The translations under genes and the position numbers were made by a program. A DNA stretch of 64,000 nt, taken from the NCBI RefSeq assembly GCF_009905375.1, contig NW_027417127.1, positions 1 through 64,000 on the forward strand, read 5' to 3'. This document shows positions 32,387-45,312 of the stretch, one piece after another (the stretch's first letter is position 1; every line of letters begins with the position of its first letter). The notes under the pieces are model-generated. The model did not search any database. It was not told where the DNA came from and was given only the letters and a program-made list of their open reading frames with translations. Origin of the DNA: Apium graveolens. Lineage: Eukaryota > Streptophyta > Magnoliopsida > Apiales > Apiaceae.

Positions 32387-33983
32387 ATGTCTGAAACAGA
32401 AACTCCAACCAAGCCCACCAAAACTGAAGAACCTCGAAAAACCATAACCCATAGTCGATATGAGACTATAAGAGTTCCCATGTTGAAACCTTCTGAGTAT
32501 CCCATATGGAAAGTGAAGATGGCTATGTTTCTGGAAGCTACAGATCCAGAATATCTAGAAAGGATTAATGAAGGACCACATATGCCAACCAAACTCTCTG
32601 TGGAAGTTGTAGGTCAGCCAGCAAAGTCTGTACCAAAGGAGAAAAGTGATTACACTGCTGAAGATATCTCATCGATTGCAAAGGATGCAAAGGTAAGACA
32701 CTTGCTGCATAGTGCCCTTGATAATGTCATGTCAAATAGGGTAATTCAATGCAAGAATGCAAAAGAGATATGGGATGCTTTGGAAACAATGTGTCAGGGA
32801 ACTGATTCAATCAAGAAGAACAGGAAGACTATACTCACTCAAGAGTATGAGCACTTTGACTCAAAGCCTGATGAGTTATTAACTGATTTATATGACAGAT
32901 TTGTCCAACTCTTGAATTACTTGTCACTAGTGGACAAGGAATATGATATTAAAGATTCAAATCTTAAATTCCTGTTAGCTATTCCTAAAAGATGGGATTT
33001 AAAGGACACAATAATAAGAGACAACTATAATCTTGAAAAAACAACTCTTGATGAAATTTATGGGATGCTCAAGACTCATGAACTTGAGATGGAACAAGGA
33101 AGCAAGAGCAATTGGAAGAAAGTCAAGGACAGTTGATTTTGTGGTCGAGGAGGAAATTCCCGAAGAAGCCGCCTCAAGGAAAGGCAAGGGAAAGGCTCTC
33201 ATCACAAAGTCTGATACCGAGTCATCAAGTTCTGATAGTGATGATGACTCAAAAACTGAAAGTATACCTAAGATGGAACCTGATGAAGAGAAGATGAAGC
33301 TGTGTGCTCTTATGGTGAAAGGAATCACAAAGATTGCATACATGAAATTCAGGAGAGGAAAGAAGTCTTCCAGGAAAGGTGCAAGTTCTGATAAGAAAGG
33401 TTTCAGAAAATCTGAAGGTAAAGGAGGAAAGTCTGACAGAGAAGATTACTCAAATGTTAAATGCTACAACTGTGGTGAGAAAGGCCACATATCTCCTGAT
33501 TGCAGAAAAAGGAAAAGTGACAAAGGAAAGGCTCTTGTCACAAAGAAGAAAAGCTGGTCAGATGCTTCAGATTCTGAGGATGAGGAAAACTATGCCTTAA
33601 TGGCAAATGCTGATAGTAGTTCTGATACTGCTGACATAAAGGTACCTCAAACTACTTATGCCATTCATACTGATGATATTACTGAGTTGAGAAGATATCT
33701 TAAAACCATGTTCATTAGTTATAAAGATCAAACTTTAACATGTGAAAGATTAACTTCTGAAAATCTTGCCTATAAAAAGAGGAATGATTATTTAGAAAAA
33801 GAGTTAGTCATGTTCCATCAAACTCAGAAAGATAGATATGATGCCTTTTATGTTATGGATGAAGTGCTAAAAATGAATGAATCTCTAAAAACTGAGTTAG
33901 AAAAGGAAAGAGAGATTATCAGGACTTGGACTAACTCTGGTAAAGCAACTCAGGATATTCTTAGTAGTGGAAACTGGAAATAG
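32387..33983 (+). pseudogene. gag: Copia gag with one frameshift
   Basis: The ATG at 32387 starts MSETETPTKP. The copia Gag signature SEYPIWKVKMAMFLE and the UBN2-like domain run to about 33100. The frame then shifts near 33105-33120 and continues in the next frame to TAG 33981-33983. A zinc knuckle CYNCGEKGHISPDC lies at about 33463-33504, then acidic and coiled-coil segments. Remnant coding continues to about 34120. Two AAGTTCTGA motifs lie at 33227 and 33383. Confidence 0.82.
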
Positions 33984-34127
33984 GGCTTAGGTTATGGAGA
34001 TGATAAGAACAGTAAGGGAACTGTAGAAACTGAGCCTATAATTGTTAAACAAAAGCCAAAGGTAAATGAAAGGCATATGGTACAGCCTATTTGTTTATTC
34101 GAGGATTTAACTCATCTCAAATAAGAA

Positions 34128-35397
34128 TGTAATAAGTAAATAGTGGATCTACCGTCAAAAAGATCTCTCAAAGTAACATCTGTCAAAGGATTCAGAAACA
34201 ACGTTCATCTACAGACTTGAGGAATTACTTCACTGGAAGAAGTTCAAGAAATTGATCAAGCCTCAGTGATATAAATCAAGATTGTGGATTTACTCAAGTG
34301 ACAGAGATCTCGTAAGGGTATCAGAGAATTAAAAGGATTTAATCTGAAAAAAATCAAGTATCAAAGTCAAGACATGAAGAAACGTCACGGAAGTTAGTCA
34401 CTCATGAACCAGACAGTACATCGAGTGTCAACATTGAAGTGGTGGAATTGATTCATTATTTTCAGTGATTTTCAGAAGATCTTTAGAAGAATGGTTGCAG
34501 TTCAAGAGTAGTATTAATTCTCTATTAATTAATAAAGTCATATAATTTAATTAAGAAAATAAATTATATCTGCAAAGATTAATTTATTGATTAATTGAAT
34601 TAATTGATTAATTATTTTCGAATTAATATTATTGATATTCAGAAGTGTAATTGAATTAAAATCAGTTTAATTCAATAAGTCAATTAAAACTTGAACTGGC
34701 ATGACAATCTGGATTATCGTATTGATTGTCATGCCTTGCCTTTTTCAATTGTCTCACCGAAAGTTCTACTGGAAGGAGGATTGTCTTGCTAGTTCAATCA
34801 GATTATCATGCTAGTACAACAGATAGTCATACTGATTGTCATGCTAGTACAACATATAGTCATACCGATTGTCATGCTAGTACAACATATTGTCATGCCG
34901 ATTGTCTTGCTAGTTCAAGTGGATTCTGTTGATTGATTTATTTAAAAAGAAAGAAGCAGCAGAAGTCATTCATCATCCAAAAACACACTCCAGAACATAA
35001 GCAGAAGCTGAGCACAATATTTCATTTTCATCTGCTAAATTCAAGATCACAATTTCTAGTAATTAAAGTTAAATCCAAATAACTAGAAATCATTCTCTTG
35101 TTCTTGTGTAACTATCTAGCAGATCAAAATCCCTAGAACTTAATCTCAAATTGCGTTTAGCATTTGATTCTTTTTATTGCGAAAATAGAAAAAGTTCATG
35201 TCGAATTTATTCTAAATTTGTGATAATTAATTTGAGATTAAACCCTTGTAATCGATACCGTTGTTGTAACACCTTTCAAGTTTAATAATATTTTTATTTA
35301 ACTTGAATTTTGTTTCAATTTTTATTCCGCACTAAATTCGATTATTCGGTATTGTTTGTATCCAACCCCCCTTCTACAAACACATTGGGACCTAACA
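34128..35397 (+). repeat. 5' LTR of the third copia (start approximate)
   Basis: The end is clear (GGGACCTAACA, then a PBS). The start is uncertain. The LTR holds an AT-rich block (34510-34640) with TTAATTAA-like repeats and a 33 bp tandem repeat (34785-34925). Confidence 0.6.
34785..34925 (+). repeat. 33 bp tandem repeat in copia LTR
   Basis: About four copies of a 33 bp unit built on ATTGTCATGCTAGTACAACA, with degenerate edges (CTTGCTAGTTCAA). Nothing is known of its role; it lies in the U3-R part of the LTR. Confidence 0.75.
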
Positions 35398-35399
35398 AT

Positions 35400-35411
35400 T
35401 GGTATAAGAGC
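35400..35411 (+). promoter_or_regulatory. Degenerate primer binding site
   Basis: TGGTATAAGAGC differs at one base from the Met-tRNA PBS and lies 2 bp after the LTR end. Confidence 0.7.
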
Positions 35412-35493
35412 CTTCTGATTAACGAACAAATCAAGATCCTGGACTTTTGTGATTTTTCAACTCCTTGAATTTTTATTTATTCAAAAATTCATA

Positions 35494-36813
35494 ATGACTT
35501 CACAAGAAGTTGGAACCGTTAAAATTCCACTATTTGATAAAGAAAATTATATTATATGGAAGAAGAAGATGCTCTTGTTTTTACAAGTTGCAAATCCCAA
35601 ATATCTGAACTTGTTAAAGAAGGGTCCAAAAACTCCGATGGTTATTGAACCTGAGGTGATAGTAGATGATGTTGTGATTACCAAAGCTAGAACCTATACA
35701 AAAGAGCCTGAAGATTTTACTCCTGCTGAAAAGGAAGAAGCCTCCTGGGATGCCAGCCTTCAATTAATTTTAATTGATTCCCTTGATCCCTTGATGAACA
35801 GACATGTGATGAACTATAAAAATTCCAAACACATATAGGAAACTATTGAGGTGATTAATGAAGGCACAGAGGAAGTTGGGGAGAACAAGTTAGAGATCCT
35901 AACCTCTGAGTATGAACATTTTAAATTCAATTCAGGAGAAGGAATTACTGAAGTGTTTGAGAGGTACAATGCATTGATCAACAACCTGAATATAAATGGT
36001 AAATATTACTCATTCAGGGAGATCAACAAAAAGTTCCTTTTAACACTGCCAACTCATCTTGAACATAGAATCACTGCCATAAGAGAAGCTAGATATCTGA
36101 GTGAGATTTCTTTGGATAGACTCTATGGTGTGTTAAAAACCTATGAGTTAGAGCAGATTCAGCAGAAGGAAGTATACGGGAAAGATAGAGTGGTCAGCAC
36201 ATCTACTGCTCTAGTAGCTAAAGGTCAACAACAACAACAACAACAATAATCTCAACAGTCAGAGAGAATGGTACAGTATTCCAAGGCTGAGGAAAATGTG
36301 TTAGTAGCAGAATATGATCCTCCTACTACAAATCAATCCAGTAATGATTTTTACTCCTTGGAAGAGTTGGAGTAATTGGAAGATGAGTCAATGGCCCAAA
36401 TTGTCAAGAGATTCTCCAATGTCAGATTCAAGAGAAATCCCAAGTTCAAGTACAAGTCCAACTACAACAGATACCAGACAGGTGGATCTTCATCCTCTAA
36501 CACTAGTAGTGGTGGATACAAAATAGGGATGGTTGATCGGAGCACCATTAGATGCTATAACTGCAATGAGTTGGAACATTTTGCCACAGAATGCAGGAAG
36601 CCAAAGCAAGTAAGGAAGAACTCTTATGATTCAAATCAGAAGAGTAACTCTGAAAGGGCTTATCTGGAAAAGGGAAGAAGCTGGGATGATACTGATAGTG
36701 AAGATGAAGAAGATGAGAATCTTGCTCTTATGGCTATTGATGGAAAAGCTTCATCGTCAAGAAAAGAGGTAAAATTTACTAATACTGAATTAGTTTATCA
36801 TCGAGGAGGTTCC
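35494..36813 (+). pseudogene. gag: Copia gag with three in-frame stops, truncated
   Basis: The ATG at 35494 starts MTSQEVGTVKIPLFDKENY, the copia Gag N-terminus. One frame runs the full length, broken by TAG 35836-35838, TAA 36247-36249 (directly after a CAA repeat coding seven Gln) and TAA 36373-36375. A zinc knuckle CYNCNELEHFATEC is at about 36553-36594, with Glu in place of the usual Gly before His. The frame is cut at 36813 by the insertion of a - strand copia. Confidence 0.82.
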
Positions 36814-38518
36814 TGAAGGGTTTTTAGCACATAAACGCAACGAAACGTAAATTTAAATCTTAAAAAAAAACTGAAACCCTCCACAGGTCCATGCGAAAAA
36901 TAATATTTAATTCGTAGTTCAGTATGTTTACCTTAAAAAGCTTTACGTTAATGGAAAGATGAAGGTCTTTAATGGTGATCCAAGAACAACGAGCGGAGAT
37001 CCTTAGTAGTTGCTCCTCAAGTGTGAAACACTCCACCGATATCCACCAAGAAAACGATGTAATGGAGAAGGAGGAGGTGGAGAGAATTAGGGTTTTGTAA
37101 AAATTTTAGGTTGAGGCAAAAATAGGGTTTATAATAGTATATTTATAGGCAAAATTTTCAGCTGTAAATTTTCCCATACAATATTATTATTATTAACCAT
37201 TTATTATTCTCATTAATAATTAAAACACCTTTTAATTATTAATCCTTTTTCTAAACTCTTTAGAAATAATTCTCTCACTTGATTTAATTTCCAAAAATTA
37301 AATTCTTAATTAATAATATTAAGAACTTTTCTTAATTAATTTATAATCAATTAAATCTCATTTAATCAATTATTAAATTTTCCAATTAATTATTTATTTC
37401 ATAAATAAATAATTATCAACCATTATTAATTAATTCCTCCACCATTAAATCATTCTCTTTTATGGTGTGACCCTGTAGGTTCAATATTAAGCCGGTAGTA
37501 GAAATAAATAATAATAAAACTATTTTATCATTATTTATATAAATTCTCTAATTCATTAAATATGATTAATTAATTAATCATATTTATTCTACATCGTGAG
37601 GGATACTTCTCAGCATATCGCGACTATCCGGATAATACGAATTCACTGCTTAGAATACCAAGAACCTATTCAGTGAATAATTATCGTACAATTAATTCCT
37701 TCTACCCTGCAATGTCACGATTAAATACAAGGCATGGAACTTGTGTCAAGCCTATCTTATTTAATCACTTGCTTTCCCATTCACTATGCTTAGTTCTATT
37801 TAATGTAAATTAGAAACTCCTTTCTAATTTCATTCACTCTGGCCAGAGATTCCTGAACTAACATAAGTGGATCAGCATTGAACATTCTCTTCCTTCACTG
37901 GAAGGGGTAGATCCTTTATTGATCATACACTATCTTTGTGTACAAATTCCTATACCCAGTAGAGCCCTTATAATTGTCCCTTGAGACTAAGAACTAAACC
38001 AAAGCATAGTTCAGTGTACACAAGATGACTATGATGACCTCAAGTCTAAGGATACTTGTACAACTATCACTATGTGAACAACTGCTGACACGCGAGTGAA
38101 CTCCATCAGTTGTTCAGCTGTGTGAGTCATGTTCAGTGAACTTATTCTATAATAAGCACCTACATACTAGCTATAGTGTCACCACACAAATGTCTATGAG
38201 AACAGACATCCTTCATAATGAAGCAAGCATAGTATGCACCGATCTTTGCGGATTATTAATTACCAGTTAGTAATCCTACGGCCAAGAACTATTTAAGTTT
38301 AGAGTTATCATCTTTTAGGTCTCATCATTATGATCTCATCACAATCCATAAAAAGCTTTACTCTAAACGGTGGTATATCTTATTTAAACATTTAAATAGA
38401 TAGAGCCCGCAATAAAAACAAAACAATCTTTTATTAATATCAATGAAATCAAAACAAATTACATAAAAGTTATTCCTAAATCCTCATACATGATTGGACT
38501 TAGGACATATCTCTTTCA
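36814..38518 (-). repeat. 3' LTR of - strand copia (1,705 bp)
   Basis: On the - strand it starts TGAAAGAGATATG (38518), follows the polypurine tract, and ends ACCCTTCA (36814). It contains an AT-rich block of TTAATTAA-type repeats at about 37180-37440. No ORF of note. Confidence 0.82.
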
Positions 38519-38530
38519 ATCTCCCACTTG
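38519..38530 (-). promoter_or_regulatory. Polypurine tract of - strand copia
   Basis: The - strand reads CAAGTGGGAGAT directly before the LTR start at 38518. Confidence 0.8.
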
Positions 38531-38532
38531 TA

Positions 38533-39874
38533 CTAAAGCCAATCACTCTGGTATCTAATACCCATCTTGTCTTTATGACAATCAAAGTGACTTTGGGAAA
38601 GTGGCTTTGTGAGTAGGTCTGCTACGTTGTTATATGTGTCAACTCTCTCGACGTTGACATCTCCTCTTTCAATAATCTCCCTAATCAGATGAAAGCGCCG
38701 CAGGACATGTTTGGAATTTTTATGAGACCTAGGTTCCTTGGCTTGTGCTATTGCTGCGTTTTTATCACAATACAACACAATAGGCTCTTCAATGCTAGGA
38801 ACAACTCCCAACTCATAAACAAATTTCCTCATCCAAACGGCTTCTTTTGCAGCCTCACTTGCAGCTATATATTCTGCTTCCGCTGTGGAGTCAGCAGTTG
38901 TAGACTGTTTGGAACTCTTCAACTAATCGCACCACCATTCAGAGTAAACACGTACCCTGACATGGATTTTCTATCACTTTCTGATTGAAAACTAGAGTCA
39001 GTATAACCCTCTATTTTCAACTCAGATTCACCACCAAAAACAAGAAAAATGTCCTGAGTCCTTCGCAAGTACTTAAGGATGTTTTTTACTGCTTTCTAGT
39101 GGTCTTCACCTGGATTGGACTGATATCTGCTCGTCACACTAATTAAATAAGCAACATCAGGCCTTGTACACAACATCGCGTACATGATAGATCCTATTGC
39201 TGAAGCATAAGGAATCTTACTCATATGCTCTCTTTCCTCAGGTATCTTAGGAGACATTTTTTTTCGGAAAGGGACACTCCATGGCTCATCGGTATGAGAC
39301 CTCTTTTGGAGTTTTCCATGCTAAACCTTTTAAGCACTTTCTGGATGTATGTACCCTGGGTAAGACCTATCATTCTTCTAGATCTATCTCTATAGATCTT
39401 CATACTAAGAATGTAGGATGCTTCTCCCAAGTCCTACATGTGAAGTTCTTTGATAGCCATACTTTGACTGATTGTAGCATCGATATATCATTTCCTATAA
39501 GAAGTATGTCATCCACATACAATACAAGAAATGTTACCGCGCTCCCACTAACCTTCTTGTAGACACATGGTTCATCTATGTTTTTGATAAAACCAAACTC
39601 TTTGATTATCTCATCAAAACGGATGTTCCATCTACGAGAAGCTTGCCTTAAACCATATATGGTTCGCAGCAGCTTACACACTAGGTGTTCATTTCCCCTG
39701 AAAAGAAAACCCTCTGGCTATGTCAAATACACTTCCTCCTCAAGTTCCCCATTGAGGAAGGGCGTTTTCACGTCCATTTGCCAGATCTCATAGTCGTAGT
39801 AAGCAGCAATCGCAAGCAAAATCCAAATTGATTTTAATAGGGCAACAGGTGAAAAAGTTTCATCAAAGTCAATC
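38533..39874 (-). pseudogene. pol: Copia RT and RNase H relic, - strand
   Basis: On the - strand from 39874: RT with WQMDVKTPFLNG, YGLRQASRRWN and YVDDILLIGND, then RNase H with [17 protein letters not shown] and SKHVLRRFHLIRE, ending at TGA near 38533. It has several stops and shifts, including a TAG within the segment after FLNGELEEEVYL, a frame change near 39410 and a one-base loss just before KSSKQSTTADS (38923). The integrase, protease and gag would lie beyond the Tekay insertion. Confidence 0.85.
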
Positions 39875-42800
39875 TGTAATAACCCCAATTTTTGGAATTT
39901 TTGAAACCCTTATGAATAGTGATTTTGCTGATTATGCAGAATAAGAAAACTTTTCATACCACACTTGTTATTCTGAGATCTTATTAGTACTCTATATGGT
40001 ATATAAGTGTATGTAAAGATCTTCAGAATCCAAATTCGAATACTTTGATTTTCCCCGAAAATCCACCACATACCGAAAGAATTGAGTATAAGGTAACAGG
40101 ATAAAAAGTATTTAAATTCAAGGATTATAAGAGAGGATCATAAAAGGAATATAATGTATTGAGAAAGGTTAAGGAGACCCAAGTAATAAGATCCCGGGTA
40201 TAATCCCTCAAATGATAAACAAAAACGAAAGTTAAGCAAACCGTATAACAGATCAACAATCATTAGCCAAGTAATTAGGAGCTAATCAAAGAGGTTAGTG
40301 ATAATGATGTCACCACACCAACAAAAAGAGGACAAGTGTGAGTGGATGACATGGGAGGATGACATAAGCATGACCAAAAAGGAAGGAAGGTTGGTTGATT
40401 ATAAACCACACAAAAATTCACCATAGTTAAAAGGTAATAAATCAAAACAAAAGTGGATCAACTAAGCCAAACAAATCAAAAATACAAAAACACAATTTGA
40501 CTCCCATTTTCTTCAAGAAGCTCTCGGCTTTTTTCTTAAGAAATGGGAAGTCCAAGCTCCTCCACTTGCTAATTTACAAGGTAACTATCCTAGCTTCTCC
40601 TAGTTAAGTTACATACTTCCTAGGAATCTTAGCTTCAAAATCCTTTCCTAGCATTTCCTCTAAATTATTCAAGAAGATGGTGAATAGTACTTTCTTGAAA
40701 TTAATTTTGTGTTCTTGATTTCTTTGAAAGATCAAGCTTGTAGGAAGTTAGATGAAGGCTTCTTAAGGCTTCCTAGCTACTTTAATCACTCCAAGGAAGG
40801 TATAACCCCTCCAAACCCTAACTTTACTTTGAGCATTAGGTTTGGTTTTGTTTGTTATGGTTCATGAGAGGCATGGTTGTTGTGTATTTAGAGATTGGTT
40901 GGTTTTGTGATGTTTTTGGAATGATAAATCTGGGAATTTAGTTAATGAACTTAAGTAAGCTTTTAGTTCATGATTGAGAAGTAGTATAAAGTGGAAACCT
41001 TGAGATGTTGGGGCTGTTGTAGTAGTATATGGATGAAGTTTGGTTGTAACAATGATTGTGGGTTGATTGTGGATTGAATTGGAGTAGTATAAAATTTGGT
41101 AATCGCGTAAACATAGCCGTCGTAATGCCCGATTTACTTTAGACTGTTTTTGTTCTTAACATCAGGACCCGTGAACTCACTGTTAGGTTTTGACCATTTC
41201 CATGATTAGATAGTTTATGTTACGAGCTTTGTTTTGATATGTGGTTCGTTTGAATCCGATGTACGGTTTAGGAGAAACGACCGTTTTAAGTAACGGCGCT
41301 TCGCGCCCGAACCATTACCCCTCGCCTTACTTTGAAACCTTGGTTAAGGACCTTAAATGACTAATTAGAGTATGAAACAATTATGTTAAGTGGATTAGGA
41401 AGTTGGTAAGGTACTCGCGAAAAACTCTTAATGGTTAATTTATTAAAAACGGTGGAGCCAAGGGTACTCGAGCGACTTAAGTGAATCGTTAAGCGCAAAA
41501 GCGAACGTTAGGGTTCAATTGGTTAAAGTCTAGTTTCTTAAGCAACCGGGGTTTAATTCCGACTTATGTTGTTGTTCACAGGTTATCGGACCCACACTAA
41601 GCTTAAGTCTATCCGGGAGCACTCAGGCAAGTTTTCTACCCGTTATACTGTTGTTGTCATGTATATATGTATATGCATTATCTTGTGATAGATGCATGTT
41701 GGTTAATTAGAAAATTTTGCGATATATTGAAGCATGCTAATATGGTATATATATGCATGTCTGTTTCATAATTTGGTTATCTATCTGTTGAGTTGAATGC
41801 TTATAGTTGCATAATACCTATGCTAGAGATAAGCAGTAGTTGTGTATACCCTTAGTATAGGGGACCCAAAGGTGAACATTTTCTAAAACCGGGAGTCGAT
41901 GTTCCCGAGTATATTATATATATATATATTTATATATATAGATATATAGATATAGTTTTCAAAACTATTAATCGAATAAGGTTTATTCAATAACTTTATT
42001 TTTATTAATGAATATTATTTGAATATTCATTCGAGGACTTATGACTCCGTTTATTCTATTTAATGAATATTATTTGAATATTCATTCGAGGACTTATGAC
42101 TTCGATTATTTACTAATTAACATTCTTTATTTTATTAAAGAATAATGTGTCGATAATCAAACTTACTTTTGATTATACAAATAAAGATAGTACTTTCGTA
42201 TAAGTATAACTTTGGTTATTTAATATTGATTTCAAGTATAAATTTTAAAACTTCTACTTCGATTATATTTAAAAAGATCATCCTTATGGGAATATTATTT
42301 AATTAATAATATTCGGATATTTTCTAATATATCGGGACTGATTTATTTCATTAAATCAGCATTACTCCAAACATTCTTAAAAATGTTTTCGAGTCTTCAA
42401 AATGATTTTTAAAAGTTAGGGCGGATCCCAAAACCCATTTTTATATTTAAGACCTTCCTTTCGAAGGGGATTTAAATACTCTTTCAAAACCTGAGGGATC
42501 CGGCTCTGTGGTGTGTTTTATATTCGCAACAAGGTTGCTGTGTTGACAAAAGAGTTTTTGATTACCTACCCAACACTCGGGAAGTAAAATTCTGGGAACA
42601 AGTTAATCCATTAACAGGCATCGCCTGGGAAATATCAGTGAGTTTTCCTTTCCAACTAGATACGACTTCTTAGTGGAGCCGTATCAACAAGTTTCTACTT
42701 GGGGAAAGGGAGAACGAGCTTTACGTTTCAGGGTCATGGATTTCATCTGAACTAGGAGTGGCGTAAGTGGTCGAGTGGCGCCGGCCCAGCCTTATTATAT

Positions 42801-44037
42801 TGGCCCAAATGTCCTGGAAGTTCCGCTAAGACGGTCCATTCCTTAGGAGTCCAGTGTTCGGTTGACAAGTAAATCCGACAGGTTCTCCTCTACATGTAGA
42901 AAATGGTGGGGTTGCACTACTACGACTGATCATCGTAAGTGGTCTTCCTGGCGCGGCAAACTCTTGTAATGAGTTCATCATCCAGTTTGGATATTTCTGC
43001 AACACTACCCGGAGCATTCGATCGAAAGGCTACGGATGGGTGATTGCCGAGGCATTAACATGATCAAACGGTTAAAATGATGTTTCCCTCAAATGAAGTA
43101 TCTCGTAACTTCATTTCTTTTAAACAACATTTCAAGGATTGAATCTATTCAAGTCTTATCATGTAGTCTCATCTATGTGATGAACTTTCGAAACTGTTTA
43201 TACCTTGAATGGTGGTGGTTCAAGTAGTATTCGGAAAAGATATAAGTATATTGGAGTATCTTGTAACTTCATCTTTTCAACTTATATCCAGTTAATGATT
43301 ATCTTATGAATGACAAAGATTTTCAGAAAAACGTTGAGACAAGGTTAGATATATGAGATCACCTTGCAACGATATTTTTATACAGTTATAAACTGGAACT
43401 CTGTGTATATTATACATGTCAGAGGATTTCAAAGATTGTGAAAAGTATATATGTATATATATACTGAATATTTTGTGACTTGGTCACGTTAAGATATCAA
43501 CTTGGTTCATTTCTTCTTGACCAATACTTTCATGAGTACTATGAGAATGCTCATATATTGTTAATCATTATACGTATTATTTTGGTGGGTTTGTTGCTCA
43601 CCCTTGCTTTCTTCTTTCATCACACAACAACAGATAAACAAGATGATCGGGATCAAGCTCCCAATTTGCGAGCGGATAGGAAATGTTCCGCAGTTTCCTG
43701 TAGGCGTTGATGCCGCTGTAGCTGAGGTAGAAATTACCAATAGGCTAGGCTTTCAACTTCTGATGTACCAGACTTATGTATCTATATGAATTGTAATAAT
43801 GGCAAAGAAATGTAAATTTATTCAGAAACCCTTTTAAGGTGTAACGGTTTATAATTGTGGAATAAAATGACTTGTGTTATTTTTGGTATTCATCTCTGAT
43901 ACTATAACTTGTGGGGTGTGTGTATATTGTGGGGTCACCGTACGCAGTAGTTGGTTGTTTATTAAGATTAAGTGTTATTAAGAGAAATGGAACTCATGAC
44001 AACCCGGATCCCTGACCCCGGATTTGGGGGTGTTACA
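39875..44037 (+). repeat. 5' LTR of outer Tekay copy (4,163 bp)
   Basis: TGTAATAACCCC to GGGGGTGTTACA, followed by the PBS. Alignable along its length with 46743-50908 and 56651-60866 but clearly diverged. It has a TA-rich microsatellite (about 41911-41955) and two units of the 54 bp tandem repeat (about 42000-42110). The small ORFs inside it are not conserved between copies. Confidence 0.9.
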
Positions 44038-44041
44038 GAAA

Positions 44042-44053
44042 TGGTATCAGAGC
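44042..44053 (+). promoter_or_regulatory. Primer binding site of outer Tekay copy
   Basis: TGGTATCAGAGC, 4 bp after the LTR end. Confidence 0.88.
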
Positions 44054-44225
44054 TAGGTGTTATAAACCTCGGAGATGATGTGACGTTAAAATAATAAGTT
44101 CACTAAGATAATAAGGACTCTTTCCAAGTTCATAGTCGGACTACCTAACGTAGTACTGACAGTTAAAACCCTTATGGAAACCCGTATAAATAACGTGATA
44201 GAAGCGTAGTTCATTATCGTATATG

Positions 44226-44518
44226 GTAGCGGGACTCCGAACCCTGAGGTTGAGGAGCAACAACGCGATGATGTTTTATTACTTATTGGAGATCAGATTG
44301 TGGATCCGATAGAGCGTCCTAACGCGGGACCGTATAATGTTAATATTGAGGATGTAGCGGTTGAGGATGTTGTCCCAAAAGGGATTGTTGCTGAGAAGGA
44401 TCTCGTGAAGGATCCTGACATGAATGAATAAAGGACCACTGAGGAATTGATGACCATGGTTAGGGCGACTACCAGAGGTAGGATTGGCCGGTCACTACAG
44501 GAGGTTCGTTCAAGTTCG
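44226..44518 (+). pseudogene. Tekay gag N-terminal relic
   Basis: It reads as the counterpart of the ORF at 51096 in the sister copy (SGTPNPEVEEQQ, then LLIGDQIVDPIERPN), with an in-frame TAA near 44429 after PDMNE. It breaks off at about 44519, where an out-of-order pol segment begins. Confidence 0.7.
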
Positions 44519-45312
44519 TAAAGATAGTATCCCCTTTAACGCGGCTTACTCATAAGACTGAGAAGTTCAAATGGACAGAGAAATGCGAGAATAGCTTTCA
44601 AGAACTGAAGCAAAGGTTGGTGACGGCTCCTATGTTGGCGTTGGCGGATGGAAAAGGAGATTTTGTGATTTGTAGTGACGCTTCGCATAAGGAATTAGGG
44701 TGCTTCTTATACAGCACAATAAGGTAATCGCGTACGCGTCAAGACAATTAAGGGAATATAAAATTCGATATCCCCACCCATGAGCTTGGGCTCGTGGCAA
44801 TAGTTTTGCCCTAAAGATTGGAGGCACTACTTGTATGGAGAGAAGTGCGAGATTTACACAAGCCATAAGTGCTCTAGTGCATTTTCACGCAGAAAGAGCT
44901 CAACATGCGCCAGAGGAGGTGGTTAGAGCTAATCAAGGATTACGATTATGAGATTCTTTATCATCCAGGGAAAGCCAAAATGGTGGCTAATGCCTTAGTA
45001 TAAAAGAGAGACTCAAGATGAAAATGTCTTTGGGAGAGTTCATTAGATATTTTGAGAAAAAGGAAATAGAAGTGAAGGTAACCGGAGCCGGTACCGAAAA
45101 GCTGTTGAGATTGCAATACAACCCGAATTATTGGAGAAGATCATATTGTGCCAAAAAAAAGTGATGAATAGAGGCAGAGAACCAATGACCGGAGAAGAGA
45201 TTAATACCTAGAAAGATGATGAGGGAATAATGAGGTATCCCTACAGAATTTCGGTTCCAAATGTTCAAGAGCTTAAGGACTGGATCTTAGATGAAAGTCA
45301 TAGTTCGAGGAA
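44519..45312 (+). pseudogene. Displaced RNase H - integrase N-terminal segment
   Basis: Readable blocks in order: KTEKFKWTEKCENSFQELK (RT-RNase H connection), GDFVICSDASHKELG (RNase H active site region), KDYDYEILYHPGKAK (end of RNase H), MKMSLGEFIRYFEKKEIE (linker), and NVQELKDWILDESHSS (integrase start). Several shifts and stops. It lies between gag N-terminus and gag capsid relics, so it is out of the normal gag-pol order. Confidence 0.7.

Larger units (their letters stand above)
31712..34127 (+). mobile_element. 5' end of a SIRE-like copia (LTR, PBS, gag); right limit approximate
   Basis: 5' LTR 31712-32330, PBS 32333-32344, gag from 32387. It is cut by the next copia, whose LTR probably begins near 34128. 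The LTR family is the same as at 28993, but the two are separate insertions because Athila sequence lies between them. Confidence 0.78.
34128..36813 (+). mobile_element. Third SIRE-like copia: LTR, PBS and gag, cut by the next insertion
   Basis: The LTR ends at 35397 and the PBS-like site follows. Gag runs from 35494 to 36813, where a - strand copia LTR begins. The left limit at 34128 (TGTAATAAG) is my best guess because the partner LTR is not in the window. Confidence 0.65.
36814..39874 (-). mobile_element. - strand Ty1/copia (non-SIRE), 3' part
   Basis: On the - strand: broken RT-RNase H (39874-38533), polypurine tract (38530-38519), 3' LTR (38518-36814). It is interrupted on its 5' side by the Tekay LTR at 39875. 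GTTCC at 36809-36813 is the expected left target duplication in the copia gag. The RT-RNase H motifs fit the Tork/Angela-like group rather than SIRE, but I cannot place it firmly. Confidence 0.8.
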
